The notes beneath the pieces are model-generated. The model was not told the DNA's origin and did not search any database. It saw only the letters and a program-made list of their open reading frames with translations. Source: Microbacterium sp. MYb45 (lineage in GTDB: Bacteria; Actinomycetota; Actinomycetes; Actinomycetales; Microbacteriaceae). From it: a stretch of DNA of 64,000 nt. The translations under genes and the position numbers were made by a program. Of the stretch, positions 27,362-35,131 are shown one piece after another. The stretch's first letter is position 1. Every line of letters begins with the position of its first letter. The stretch is taken from contig NZ_PCPG01000016.1 of NCBI RefSeq assembly GCF_002979655.1, positions 23,428 to 87,427 on the forward strand. Reading direction: 5' to 3'.

Positions 27362-27399
27362 CACACGAGGGGATGCCGACCTCGGCATCCCCTCGTGTG
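27362..27399 (+). terminator. Perfect 16-bp hairpin after the WXG100 gene
   Basis: Bases 27362-27377 are the exact reverse complement of 27384-27399, with a six-base loop. The stem starts 11 bases after the WXG100 stop codon. There is no run of T after it, so it could be a partial terminator, an attenuator, or an RNA-stabilising 3' end. Any of these would raise the WXG100 transcript over the genes downstream, which start at 27435 with no obvious promoter of their own. Confidence 0.7.
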
Positions 27400-27434
27400 C
27401 GCCTGCACGACCTTCATCCACTCCGGGGGGAACG

Positions 27435-28364
27435 ATGAGCGACCTCACGCTCGAGAGCAGTCTGCTGGACGCGTCGCGTTCATCGATCAGCGCCGCCATC
27501 CAGACGTTCGCGAACGCCGACCGGTTCGGCGACGACGTCGCCGGGCTCACGGGCCACAGCGGGCTCTCCGGCAAGGTGCAGGACTTCGCCGGCAACTGGG
27601 ATCGCAAGCGCGGCCAGCTGCAGAAGAGCCTGGAAGGCATCCGCGACACCCTGCAGGCGATCGCCGACACCTTCGGTGACCTCGACCGCAACATGGCGAA
27701 GAGCGTCACCGACGGGATGAAGCACGTCGAGCGGCCACAGGGCGGCCCGGCTGAGACGCCTCCCACCGTCGGCGGCGGTCCGGATGGGGCCACTGAGCCG
27801 ACTCCCGGACCTGCTCCCGGCCCCTCGCCGGCTCCTGCGCCGGCCCCCGGCCCTGCGCCCGAACCGATTCCTGCGCCGTTGCCGTCTCTTCCCGACCCCG
27901 GTATCGGTGGCGGTCCTGCGCCGGTGCTGCCGTCGCTTCCGGATCCGATTCCCGGGCCGTTGCCGTCGCTTCCCGAGCCCGGCATTGGTGGCGGTCCTGC
28001 GCCGGTGCTGCCGTCGCTTCCGGATCCGATTCCCGGGCCGTTGCCGTCGCTGCCGGGTGGGGTCGCCGGCCCCGACTTCCCCGACCTGATCGCGGATCCC
28101 CCGCGGGTGGATGTGCCCTCCCTTCCCGGCGCGCCGATCGCGCCCGCCCCGGGCATCGGTCTCCCGACGATCGAGGCGCTGCCCATGCCGTTCCCGGTCG
28201 CCGATCTCCCGGCCGCTCCCGAGTTCGTGACCCTCCCCGCCGAAGCCGTGCTGCCTCCCGAGAACCTCATCGCGTTCTCCGCGCCGGCCGAGCGCATCGA
28301 CACGGTCCTCTCGGATCTCGGCTCCCTCATCGACATGCGCAGCGAAGGCGAGGCTCTCCGATGA
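27435..28364 (+). CDS. WXG-like N-terminal domain with proline-rich repeat tail
   Basis: A 309-residue protein. The first 100 residues are helical and resemble a type VII substrate or LXG/WXG N-domain, with LDASRSSISAAIQTF and NWDRKRGQLQKSLEGI. Residues about 105-250 are extremely rich in Pro and Gly and include two nearly identical 27-residue repeats encoded by an exact-length 81-bp tandem duplication. The last 60 residues are again ordered-looking. The start follows a GGGGGGAACG ribosome site. Its stop overlaps the start of the next gene, so the two products may form a pair. A plausible role is a secreted partner or wall-spanning component, but this is inferred only from context. Confidence 0.72.
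   Translation: MSDLTLESSLLDASRSSISAAIQTFANADRFGDDVAGLTGHSGLSGKVQDFAGNWDRKRGQLQKSLEGIRDTLQAIADTFGDLDRNMAKSVTDGMKHVERPQGGPAETPPTVGGGPDGATEPTPGPAPGPSPAPAPAPGPAPEPIPAPLPSLPDPGIGGGPAPVLPSLPDPIPGPLPSLPEPGIGGGPAPVLPSLPDPIPGPLPSLPGGVAGPDFPDLIADPPRVDVPSLPGAPIAPAPGIGLPTIEALPMPFPVADLPAAPEFVTLPAEAVLPPENLIAFSAPAERIDTVLSDLGSLIDMRSEGEALR
27879..28040 (+). repeat. Two tandem 81-bp units coding for 27-residue Pro/Gly repeats
   Basis: Unit 1 is 27879-27959 and unit 2 is 27960-28040. They differ at a handful of bases. A third, partial unit begins at 28041. Each unit encodes LPSLPDPGIGGGPAPVLP or a close variant, then SLPDPIPGP. The unit length is a multiple of three, so copy number can change without breaking the frame. 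Confidence 0.9.
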
Positions 28365-30109
28365 ACGGTCTCTGGAACCAGAACGACTGGTCGCAGTTGC
28401 TCGAGGGCGACCCCGGCACGCTCGAGACCCGCTCCGGTGCCCTGTCCCGTCAGGCCACCGCGATCAACGACGCCGCCCAGGCGCTGCAGGACATCGTCTC
28501 GGGTCAGCTGAGCAAGTCGACGACGGCGCTGCGGTCGACCGCCGCCGAGCTGCAGACCTCGATGTCGCAGGCGTATCTGCGCTACGACGAGACCGCCACA
28601 GCGCTGCGCACGTACGCCGTGACGCTGGCGCCCATCAAAGAGCAGGCGGCCAGGGACATCCCGGCTCTCGAAGCCGCGCAGGGCCGGTTGGGCACGGCAG
28701 AGCACGCGGCCGGCGATGCGCAGCGGCGGCAGTGGTTCGAGGGGCTGAGCAACTCGCCGCAGGATGTCCGTCAGGACACCGCCGACGACCTCTCCCGCGC
28801 CGAGCGCCAGGCGACCGCCGCCCAGTCCGACATCAACGCGATCGTCGCTCGTCTCCGCGCCGGAGCACAGAGCAAGGAGGATGCGGCACAGGCCGCCATC
28901 CGCGCGATCGAGAGCGTCATCAGCCAGGGCAAGGACTCGGTCCTCGACAACATCGCCCAGTTCTTCGAGGGCGTGGGAGATCTGCTCGCCGGCATCGGGC
29001 GTTGGGTCACGGATGTCATCAAGGGGGTCCTCGACACCCTCTCCGACATCTGGAACGCGCTGCTGCCGAAGATCATGGCGGTGCTGCTGCTCGCACTGAT
29101 CCCGATCGTCCTCGGGCTGGCGGGACTCCTCCTCGGCGGACCGCTGCTCGGCGCCGTGCTCGCCCTCCTCGGCGGTGCTGTCGCGCTGACGATCGGCGGG
29201 GTGCTGATCACCCGCATCCTCACCGACGTGCTCGCACCCGGCCCCGAGGTCACCCCCTTCGAGATCAATGAGCGGGACAACCCGATGCCGTCGCGCGCGG
29301 ACTACGCGAGCGACGCCGAATACCAGGCGGCCCTCGAGGCATGGAAGGACCAGACCTCGACGATCGGCGATCCCTCCCTCGAGAACGCCTTCGCAGAGGC
29401 CGGCCTGGTGGACTGGCTCGGTGGCACCTCGCCCGCCGATGAGCAGGGCGTCATCCGCGTCGAGCAGGTCGTCGGGGCAGACGGAGTCACCCGCTGGCGC
29501 GTGGTGCTTCCCTCCACACAGGACTGGGTCATGAGCCTCGACGGGATCAACGACGCAGGGGCGACCAACGACCTCGACAGCAACCTCGCGCTCATGCTCA
29601 CGCCCGAGCTGCAGACGCAGTACGAGCGTGCCGTGATGCAGGCGATGCAGGATGCCGGCATCGATCCGGGCCCGAACGGCGACCCCGTGATGCTCGTCGG
29701 GTTCAGCCAGGGCGGCATCATGGCGGGGCATCTCGCGGCGAACCGGTCGAGTGCCTACAACTTCGAGGCCGTGATGGCCTGCGGTTCTCCCATCGATGCC
29801 ATGCGCATCCCGCCGACGACGCAGGTCATCTCGATGCAGCATCAGGGTGATCCGGTGCCCATGCTCGACACGCTCACCAACGGCGCGGTGAATCCTCGGC
29901 AGGAGGAGAACTGGCGCACATTCACGCCTGTCGCCCCCGGTCACCAGCCGGCCGCGATCGACGCCGGCGCGCACAACGCGGCTCTCTACAACATCAGCTG
30001 GCAGGAGCAGCTCGCGAATCTGCCTGCCGACGAGCGTGCGAGACTGGAGCAGTTCTACGCGCACGACGGTGCGACGGTCGTGACCGAAGAATATGCATGG
30101 AGTGAGTGA
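28361..30109 (+). CDS. Effector-like protein with membrane hairpin and alpha/beta-hydrolase domain
   Basis: A 582-residue protein. Residues 1-220 are long helices resembling a WXG/LXG-type type VII N-domain. Residues about 236-290 form a strongly hydrophobic hairpin. Residues about 370-580 have an alpha/beta-hydrolase signature: the nucleophile elbow GFSQGG (Ser near 449), a downstream acid in GDPVPML (near 499) and candidate histidines in GHQPA or GAHNAAL. The likely activity is an esterase or lipase. The closest analogy is with mycobacterial PE/PPE hydrolase domains, but I claim no homology beyond the fold. It overlaps the preceding gene in ATGA and the lipoprotein gene in TGATG. Confidence 0.8.
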   Translation: MNGLWNQNDWSQLLEGDPGTLETRSGALSRQATAINDAAQALQDIVSGQLSKSTTALRSTAAELQTSMSQAYLRYDETATALRTYAVTLAPIKEQAARDIPALEAAQGRLGTAEHAAGDAQRRQWFEGLSNSPQDVRQDTADDLSRAERQATAAQSDINAIVARLRAGAQSKEDAAQAAIRAIESVISQGKDSVLDNIAQFFEGVGDLLAGIGRWVTDVIKGVLDTLSDIWNALLPKIMAVLLLALIPIVLGLAGLLLGGPLLGAVLALLGGAVALTIGGVLITRILTDVLAPGPEVTPFEINERDNPMPSRADYASDAEYQAALEAWKDQTSTIGDPSLENAFAEAGLVDWLGGTSPADEQGVIRVEQVVGADGVTRWRVVLPSTQDWVMSLDGINDAGATNDLDSNLALMLTPELQTQYERAVMQAMQDAGIDPGPNGDPVMLVGFSQGGIMAGHLAANRSSAYNFEAVMACGSPIDAMRIPPTTQVISMQHQGDPVPMLDTLTNGAVNPRQEENWRTFTPVAPGHQPAAIDAGAHNAALYNISWQEQLANLPADERARLEQFYAHDGATVVTEEYAWSE

Positions 30110-30591
30110 TGTCCCGACGTCTGACACTGACCGCCGCAGGAATCGGCGTCGCCGGGTTGCTGTTGACCGGGTGCTTCCCGACCGGTGCGCCCGCGCCGGA
30201 GAAGACTCCGCCCGCATCCACCCAGGAGGCTGAAATGACCGATCCCGCACCCGTCGTCGAATCGGTGAAGTCCGCGCTCCCCGAGGCGCTGCAGGTCGAG
30301 GTCGAACCCATCAGGGACGGCCTCACCGGCGGATGGCTGATCCACGCCGAGGTACCACTGGGCTACGTCGTCACGGGCGATGCGCTGCAGTCGGTACTGG
30401 TCGCCGCCTGGAACGCCTCGGAGCCGAAGCCGGCGTTCGTCGCGTTCAACCCGTGGTCGACGTTCGAGGGCAAAGAGGGTGCGATCGAGGCCCAGCGGGC
30501 GGCCGACGAGCTCGGCATCGACTGGAGCCCGAGCTTCTCCGTGGGCGTGAACGTGCCGGACTACGAGATCGAGAAGCTCGCCGGTGAGTGA
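30109..30591 (+). CDS. Secretion-locus lipoprotein
   Basis: A 160-residue protein with a clean lipoprotein signal: two arginines, a hydrophobic core and the lipobox LLLTGC, so the mature chain starts at Cys near residue 22. The mature domain of about 130 residues has alternating strands and no motif I recognise. ATG at 30109 is preferred because it lies in TGATG with the stop of the hydrolase gene; a GTG one codon upstream is also possible. It overlaps the next gene by eight bases. Lipoproteins beside toxin-like genes are sometimes immunity factors, so that is worth considering here. Confidence 0.8.
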   Translation: MSRRLTLTAAGIGVAGLLLTGCFPTGAPAPEKTPPASTQEAEMTDPAPVVESVKSALPEALQVEVEPIRDGLTGGWLIHAEVPLGYVVTGDALQSVLVAAWNASEPKPAFVAFNPWSTFEGKEGAIEAQRAADELGIDWSPSFSVGVNVPDYEIEKLAGE

Positions 30592-31285
30592 GGTCGCCGT
30601 CGAGGCGGCGACGCCCGAGCTGCGCTTCCGACTTCTCGGCGCCTGGCACCCGGTGCTGCTGAACGACCTCGACAGCGGTCCGCTGGTCTCCGACTTCGTC
30701 GACGAGGTCTTCGGCCGTCGCGACGAGGATTCGACGCTGCGGGCGCTGACCCGCCGTGACCTCACCGAGGCGGTCGCGAGTGCTCGCGCGCTGCACGCCA
30801 AGGCGATGTTCCTGATGACCGAGCTGCGCCCCGGCACGCCGCTGCCGGTGACCCTCACGGTCTTCGAGCAGCCCGATCTGCGGATGTCCCCGGCGATCGG
30901 GGTCTCGCCGCAGGCGGTCGTCGCGACGCTCGAGAAGGTCTTCACCGAGCTGCAGCGTCCCCACCTCGACACCGCCCACCGGCTGCAGATCCCCGGCTCC
31001 GCGATCCTCCGACTGCACAGCATCGAGGAGCAGAAGCTGGCCGACGAGGAAGACCTGCGTGAGGCTCCGGAGGAGTTGGCGGCTGAGGCGGGGGCGGCCT
31101 CGATCCGTCGGCTGTCCGCCGACTACTGGTACACGGTCCCCGGCTCGAAGCAGGTGCTGCTCGTGAACCTCTCGACGCCGGTCGGCGACATCCCGCACGT
31201 GCTGCTCGGGTTCTTCGACAGCATCGTCGAGGCGTCGTACTTCGAACTGCCGGCTGCACCGTCGGGGGCGTCCGCCGAAGCCTGA
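30584..31285 (+). CDS. Unrecognised soluble protein at the end of the secretion locus
   Basis: A 233-residue protein that I do not recognise. It has no signal peptide or membrane helix, so it should be cytoplasmic. It contains mixed helices and strands, for example RRLSADYWYTVPGSKQVLLV followed by VLLGFFDSIVEASYF. It begins with GTG inside the lipoprotein gene, so it is translationally coupled to it. By position it could be a chaperone for the secreted proteins, in the way EspG serves mycobacterial ESX systems, but I see no sequence evidence for that family. Confidence 0.7.
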   Translation: MSEVAVEAATPELRFRLLGAWHPVLLNDLDSGPLVSDFVDEVFGRRDEDSTLRALTRRDLTEAVASARALHAKAMFLMTELRPGTPLPVTLTVFEQPDLRMSPAIGVSPQAVVATLEKVFTELQRPHLDTAHRLQIPGSAILRLHSIEEQKLADEEDLREAPEELAAEAGAASIRRLSADYWYTVPGSKQVLLVNLSTPVGDIPHVLLGFFDSIVEASYFELPAAPSGASAEA

Positions 31286-31306
31286 GCCGCCCTGGTCCCA
31301 GCGCGG

Positions 31307-31783
31307 TCAGCGCGTGGCGGCCGCGGCGTCGGCGAGGTGCCGCGCGTTGTGGCTGAGCACCTTGACGATGATGCCGTGGCGGCGGAGTTCCGCGACCGTC
31401 CTGGCGCCCTCGTCGCTGTCGCGCCCGAGAGCGGCGATCGACACGACGACCAGCACATCACCGGGACGCAGGGTGCCGATGAGGCGGGAGAGGCGGTCGC
31501 TCCAGCTCTCCAGGACGTCGGGGGCGGGGTGACGGAAGCCCTCGATGGGCACGCCGAACCGTGTGAGATCGGCGCGCTGCTCCACGACCGACGGCATGTC
31601 GTCGCGGGAGACCACGAGTCCGACCAGGCGTGAGCCGTCGGGGCGGGCGAGCCAGAAGTTCCGGTTCTCCTGCAGTTCCGTGAAGCACTTCGGGCACACC
31701 GCCGCGTCATGCGGAAGGTGCAGCGGGCTCGTCAGGGCAGCATCAACGGATGCCGCCTCCGTGGGTTCGATCGTCTCGCTCAT
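31307..31783 (-). CDS. Resolvase-like catalytic-domain protein without DNA-binding domain
   Basis: A 158-residue protein. Residues about 50-150 resemble the N-terminal catalytic domain of serine recombinases. GLVVSRDDMPSVVEQRADL carries a serine where the active-site VS is expected, and GDVLVVVSIAALGRDSDEG resembles the second conserved block. The N-terminus contains CPKCF, a possible half zinc knuckle. The C-terminal helix-turn-helix that invertases use to bind DNA is absent, so it may not recombine DNA alone. There is no inverted-repeat element around it. It lies convergent with the secretion locus and upstream of nothing obvious, in its own unit. Confidence 0.7.
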   Translation of the reverse strand: MSETIEPTEAASVDAALTSPLHLPHDAAVCPKCFTELQENRNFWLARPDGSRLVGLVVSRDDMPSVVEQRADLTRFGVPIEGFRHPAPDVLESWSDRLSRLIGTLRPGDVLVVVSIAALGRDSDEGARTVAELRRHGIIVKVLSHNARHLADAAAATR

Positions 31784-31837
31784 CGCGCACCTCCGCGTTC
31801 CATTCTGCCCTGTCGCGGGTGCGGATGCAGACCGTTG

Positions 31838-32119
31838 TCAGGGGGTGCCGTTGTTCGCCGAGTCCGTGATCTCGGCTTCCTGCGTCTCGAATGCGGTGGC
31901 GGAGTCGCGGGCGACCACGCCGGCACCGGCGGTCATGCTCTGCAGCTGCAGGAGCGAGGCCTTGGCCCACATGGCCCAGGTGTCGGCGGCGGCCGAGACC
32001 GTGGAGCTGCCGCAGCCGGCGAGGGAGAGGTCGACGTCGAGGCTCATGCCCCATGCCGTGCTCTGGAGCGTGCTGCCGGTGGCGCCGACGGCGTCGGAGT
32101 CGAACTGGAGATCGGTCAT
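31838..32119 (-). CDS. Small ESX/WXG100-like helical protein
   Basis: A 93-residue protein of two predicted helices joined near GCGSS, comparable in length to WXG100 proteins. The second half contains ADTWAMWAKASLLQL. It has no signal peptide. Its ATG overlaps the stop of the lipoprotein gene in TGATG, so it belongs to the minus-strand operon started at promoter P3. By analogy with its neighbours it is likely an exported or partner protein of the type VII-like system. Family membership is inferred from size, helicity and context. Confidence 0.7.
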   Translation of the reverse strand: MTDLQFDSDAVGATGSTLQSTAWGMSLDVDLSLAGCGSSTVSAAADTWAMWAKASLLQLQSMTAGAGVVARDSATAFETQEAEITDSANNGTP

Positions 32120-32724
32120 CACGGCACCTTCACATCGTCGGGAGAATAGGTCTCGGTCGGGTCGGGCTGCGGGTCGAAGAGGGCGACGCTCGCGCCTGCG
32201 ATGTCGCAGTCCTTCGTGGTGACGGAGTCGGTCTCGACGAGGTGGGTGTCGTCGTCGCGGATCACGCGATAGACCACCTCGCGGCCCGAGGTGGGCTCCG
32301 GCGCGGAGGTGCGGTCGGCGTCCAGGTACCAGTCCTGCGCCTGGCAGACGGTCACGAGCGCCTCGCCACCCTCCTCGTCGACCGAGAGCGGGATCATCGG
32401 AACCGGGCCGGGATAGGTGAAGAACCGGTCGGCCTTCGCCTCGTCGCGCTGCCACTGGGCCGCAGCGTCGATCGCCGCTGCGGTCGTGGTGTCCTGCAGC
32501 TCGTCGGAAGTGTAGTCGCGGGTGAACGCGGCGATGCTGAGGGCGGTGTCCGATGCGCGGACGGCCTGCACCCACGGGCTCGACTCGAGCTCACCCGAGG
32601 GCTCGCCCGACTGCCAGCTGACCGACGGCGGCTCGATGGCCGCGGGGGTGCACCCCGTCAGCGCGAGACCGATCGTCGCGATCCCGACCACTGTCAGACC
32701 CATGAGTCGACGCCTGTACTGCAT
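32119..32724 (-). CDS. Lipoprotein of the effector operon
   Basis: A 201-residue protein with a lipoprotein signal (QYRRRLMGLTVVGIATIG followed by the lipobox LALTGC). The mature part is a mixed alpha/beta domain of about 175 residues with no family signature I recognise. It includes a helical stretch near SIAAFTRDYTSDEL, a pattern seen in DUF4878/NTF2-like lipoproteins. It starts two bases after the stop of the 762-residue effector-like gene and is coupled to the small ESX-like gene downstream. A trio of large secreted protein, lipoprotein and small helical protein mirrors the plus-strand group at 27435-30591. Confidence 0.78.
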   Translation of the reverse strand: MQYRRRLMGLTVVGIATIGLALTGCTPAAIEPPSVSWQSGEPSGELESSPWVQAVRASDTALSIAAFTRDYTSDELQDTTTAAAIDAAAQWQRDEAKADRFFTYPGPVPMIPLSVDEEGGEALVTVCQAQDWYLDADRTSAPEPTSGREVVYRVIRDDDTHLVETDSVTTKDCDIAGASVALFDPQPDPTETYSPDDVKVP

Positions 32725-32726
32725 TC

Positions 32727-35015
32727 TCAATGCCCCTCTGCCCACGACGAGCTGGCCTCGACGCCTCGCTGATAGTCCGCCAGCATCTCCTCGGCCAGAT
32801 CTGTCGCCTCCGCCGGGGAGAGCCCCTCCGTCATGCCGAGATCGGCGAGCATCTGCTCGATGGTGTTGATCATCGCGATCTCGCGGCCGGAGGCGCTGTT
32901 CTGCTGCTCCTCCAACAGTACTTCGTGCGAATTGCCCCACGCCGCCTCGGCATTGCCGAAGCCCCAGTCGGAGACGCCGCCGATGACGGCATCCTGAACG
33001 ACATCGATCGCGACGCTGCCGCCCTCGACGAGGACGTCGCCGACGGCCGGGATCGGGATCAGCCCGACGACCGTGCTCACGCCGTCGATGGCCTCCTGGA
33101 CGGCCGCATCGTGGCGTCCGGCCTCTCCGAGCGCGGCGCCCTCCCCCGATCCGTCGAGCCAACCCTGCAGCTCGACGACGCGCTCGAGGGCGTCCGCGGC
33201 GAAGGCGCTGCCGGGAGGAGCGAAGTCGGCGAGCGCGATGAGCGCATCCTGGTACTGACGCACCGACTGGGAGATGACATCCGCGCCGGCCGACGGCGAA
33301 TCCCCATCGCTCCAGGTCGCGGTGCCGAGAAGCTGGGACAGCTGCGCCTGCGTGACGTTGGGGATCGAACGCGGGTCGGTCGTCCCGATGAGTGCGTCCT
33401 GGATCGACAGCGCACTCGCGGTGCGGGGGTCGCTCTCGCTGAGGTTCTCCGAGAAGTACGGCATCGCGACGGAGATGCCCTCTGCGATGCGCACCTGTCC
33501 GATGCTCGTGAGGTTCTCCGGCAGGAAGCTCTCGTTAGTGGTGAGCTCCCGCACGATCTGGGTGGTGAGCTCGGCCACGCGGTCCCAGGTCTCCGGGTTG
33601 TACGTGTGCGTCGCGTCGGCAGGGCCGCCCGCGGCCTGCTGCGCACCGGCCCAGAGCGCGCCCGGACCCTCGAAGCCGTCGCCGCTGCCGTCGGCACTCC
33701 AGTCGCGGTCGCCGTACCAGTACTCGACACGTCCGGGGCCCAGGTCGCCGTCGCCGTACGGGTCTTCTCCGGTCGCCGTGAGCCAGTCCAGTGCCGCGTC
33801 GGGGTAGGTGCCGAGCGTTGAGAAGACGCGGCCGGCGAGGTCGTCGACGCGGTTGCCGTTGAGCCCGGTCGTCTCGCCCTCGAGCTGCGCGAGGAAGCGA
33901 CCGCCCGCGTTCGGCGAGGTGTCGTACCAGCCGCCGTTCTGCATGCTCATCGGGTCGCGTTCGATGCGGTCGATCTCGTCGGCCATGGCCACCGTGAGGT
34001 TCACACCCAGCGGGTTGTTCTTCTCGTCGGAGAAGAGGAAGCCGATCGCCGCGACCGCGCCGCCCACGGTCGAGGAGGCGCCCTCGAGCATGCTGTCGGC
34101 GAAGTCTCTCGAGGTCGACGGCATCCAGATCTGGGAGCCGGTCGACAGGCCCCCGCGGATCATGGTCGCGAGCGCGAGTGCCGCTGCGGGGTCGAAGCCC
34201 TCGGTGATGGCCGCGTCACCCAGGTTGTCGATCATCGAGACGGTGCTCTCGCCGCCGACCTCGAGGAAGAACTGCGACATCACGAACGTGTCTTCGCCCC
34301 AGACCGAGAAGAAGTCCTGCAGGGCCTGCACGTTCTCGTCGGTGACGTCGCCCTCGGCGATCTCGTCGGCGAGGTTCGCGAACGCGTCTCCGAGGTTCTC
34401 GAAGGTGAGGTCGTCGATGTCGTCGATGCCCGCGGCGCTCAGCGCCGACTGCATCTGGTCCCACCGCGCCGATGCCGGCGGCTGGAGCGCCGTCGTGAGC
34501 GTGCTGTCGGCGGTCTCGCGCTGGTCGGCGAGGGTGCGCAGCTGCTGTGCGGCCATCCGCATGTCGTACAGGCCGGGCTTGTTCCCGCTCGGCACCCAGA
34601 GGTTCGACCCCAGGGTGGCATTCGGCGCGTTGGGGGTGAAGGCCGACGGCAGGAACGGGCTGTCCTCCTGCTCCGCGGCCTTCCACGTGGCGTAGCCGGT
34701 GGCGTAGGCCTGGTGCGCCGCCGTGGTGGCGACGCGGATGCGGTCGACCTCGGTGGCGTAGGCGGAGAGGGCCGACTGCACGGCGGCGAACTCCGTCTTG
34801 AGCTCATCGCACAGGGTCTGCGGCTTCGCCAGCGACGTGCGGAACGCGGCGCCCGCGTCTCCGGCCCAGATCTCCTCGGTCGTGCCGGTGGCGGCGTTCG
34901 ACAGAGCCGTACGCACCGTCTCGGTGCCGGTGTTCCGGTTGCTGACGCGTGTCGCGGCATCGTTGACCGCCCCGGTGTTCCCCCGGCCCGGATGCAGTTC
35001 GTCCCACTGAGTCAT
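32727..35015 (-). CDS. Large type VII effector-like protein with WXG N-domain
   Basis: A 762-residue protein with no classical signal peptide. Residues 1-110 form helices with a WxG turn, EEIWAGDAGAAFRTSL, as in WXG100 and related type VII substrates. Residues about 190-560 are mostly helical with repeated short acidic turns. This region may belong to the DUF6571-like families of actinobacterial secreted proteins, although I hold that loosely. Residues about 640-700 include IPIPAVGDVLVEGGSVA, a hydrophobic hairpin-like stretch. No nuclease or protease motif is obvious in the C-terminus. It is the first gene of the minus-strand operon, behind promoter P3 that carries the same palindrome as the secretion machinery. 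Confidence 0.8.
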   Translation of the reverse strand: MTQWDELHPGRGNTGAVNDAATRVSNRNTGTETVRTALSNAATGTTEEIWAGDAGAAFRTSLAKPQTLCDELKTEFAAVQSALSAYATEVDRIRVATTAAHQAYATGYATWKAAEQEDSPFLPSAFTPNAPNATLGSNLWVPSGNKPGLYDMRMAAQQLRTLADQRETADSTLTTALQPPASARWDQMQSALSAAGIDDIDDLTFENLGDAFANLADEIAEGDVTDENVQALQDFFSVWGEDTFVMSQFFLEVGGESTVSMIDNLGDAAITEGFDPAAALALATMIRGGLSTGSQIWMPSTSRDFADSMLEGASSTVGGAVAAIGFLFSDEKNNPLGVNLTVAMADEIDRIERDPMSMQNGGWYDTSPNAGGRFLAQLEGETTGLNGNRVDDLAGRVFSTLGTYPDAALDWLTATGEDPYGDGDLGPGRVEYWYGDRDWSADGSGDGFEGPGALWAGAQQAAGGPADATHTYNPETWDRVAELTTQIVRELTTNESFLPENLTSIGQVRIAEGISVAMPYFSENLSESDPRTASALSIQDALIGTTDPRSIPNVTQAQLSQLLGTATWSDGDSPSAGADVISQSVRQYQDALIALADFAPPGSAFAADALERVVELQGWLDGSGEGAALGEAGRHDAAVQEAIDGVSTVVGLIPIPAVGDVLVEGGSVAIDVVQDAVIGGVSDWGFGNAEAAWGNSHEVLLEEQQNSASGREIAMINTIEQMLADLGMTEGLSPAEATDLAEEMLADYQRGVEASSSWAEGH

Positions 35016-35056
35016 GTCGTGCGCCCCTCCTCGACGGTGTTCCCGTCCCCCAGCAA

Positions 35057-35102
35057 ATCTAGCGGGGGTGACGAAGACCGGCGATGGGCAGAACTCCCCA
35101 TG
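35057..35102 (-). promoter_or_regulatory. Palindromic operator plus -10 box, promoter P3 of effector operon
   Basis: Read on the minus strand, 35102-35085 is ATGGGGAGTTCTGCCCAT, an ATGGG-N8-CCCAT inverted repeat. After 22 bases comes TAGATT (35062-35057). The effector-like gene begins at 35015, giving a leader of about 35 bases. The element is the third copy of the pattern found at 5657 and 26957. It directly ties this operon to the secretion locus. Confidence 0.72.
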
Positions 35103-35131
35103 CGCCTCACCGCTCGTGCGCGGTCAGGCGA

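Noticed and set aside
31286..31321. A bidirectional terminator between the convergent secretion locus and resolvase-like gene
   Set aside because: GCCGCC pairs with GGCGGC but the intervening region is long and not self-complementary, and no T-run follows on either strand.
32727..35015. The 762-residue protein as a DNase or ADP-ribosylating toxin
   Set aside because: I found no HNH, His-Me finger or ADP-ribosyltransferase motif at the C-terminus, so only the effector-like label is kept.
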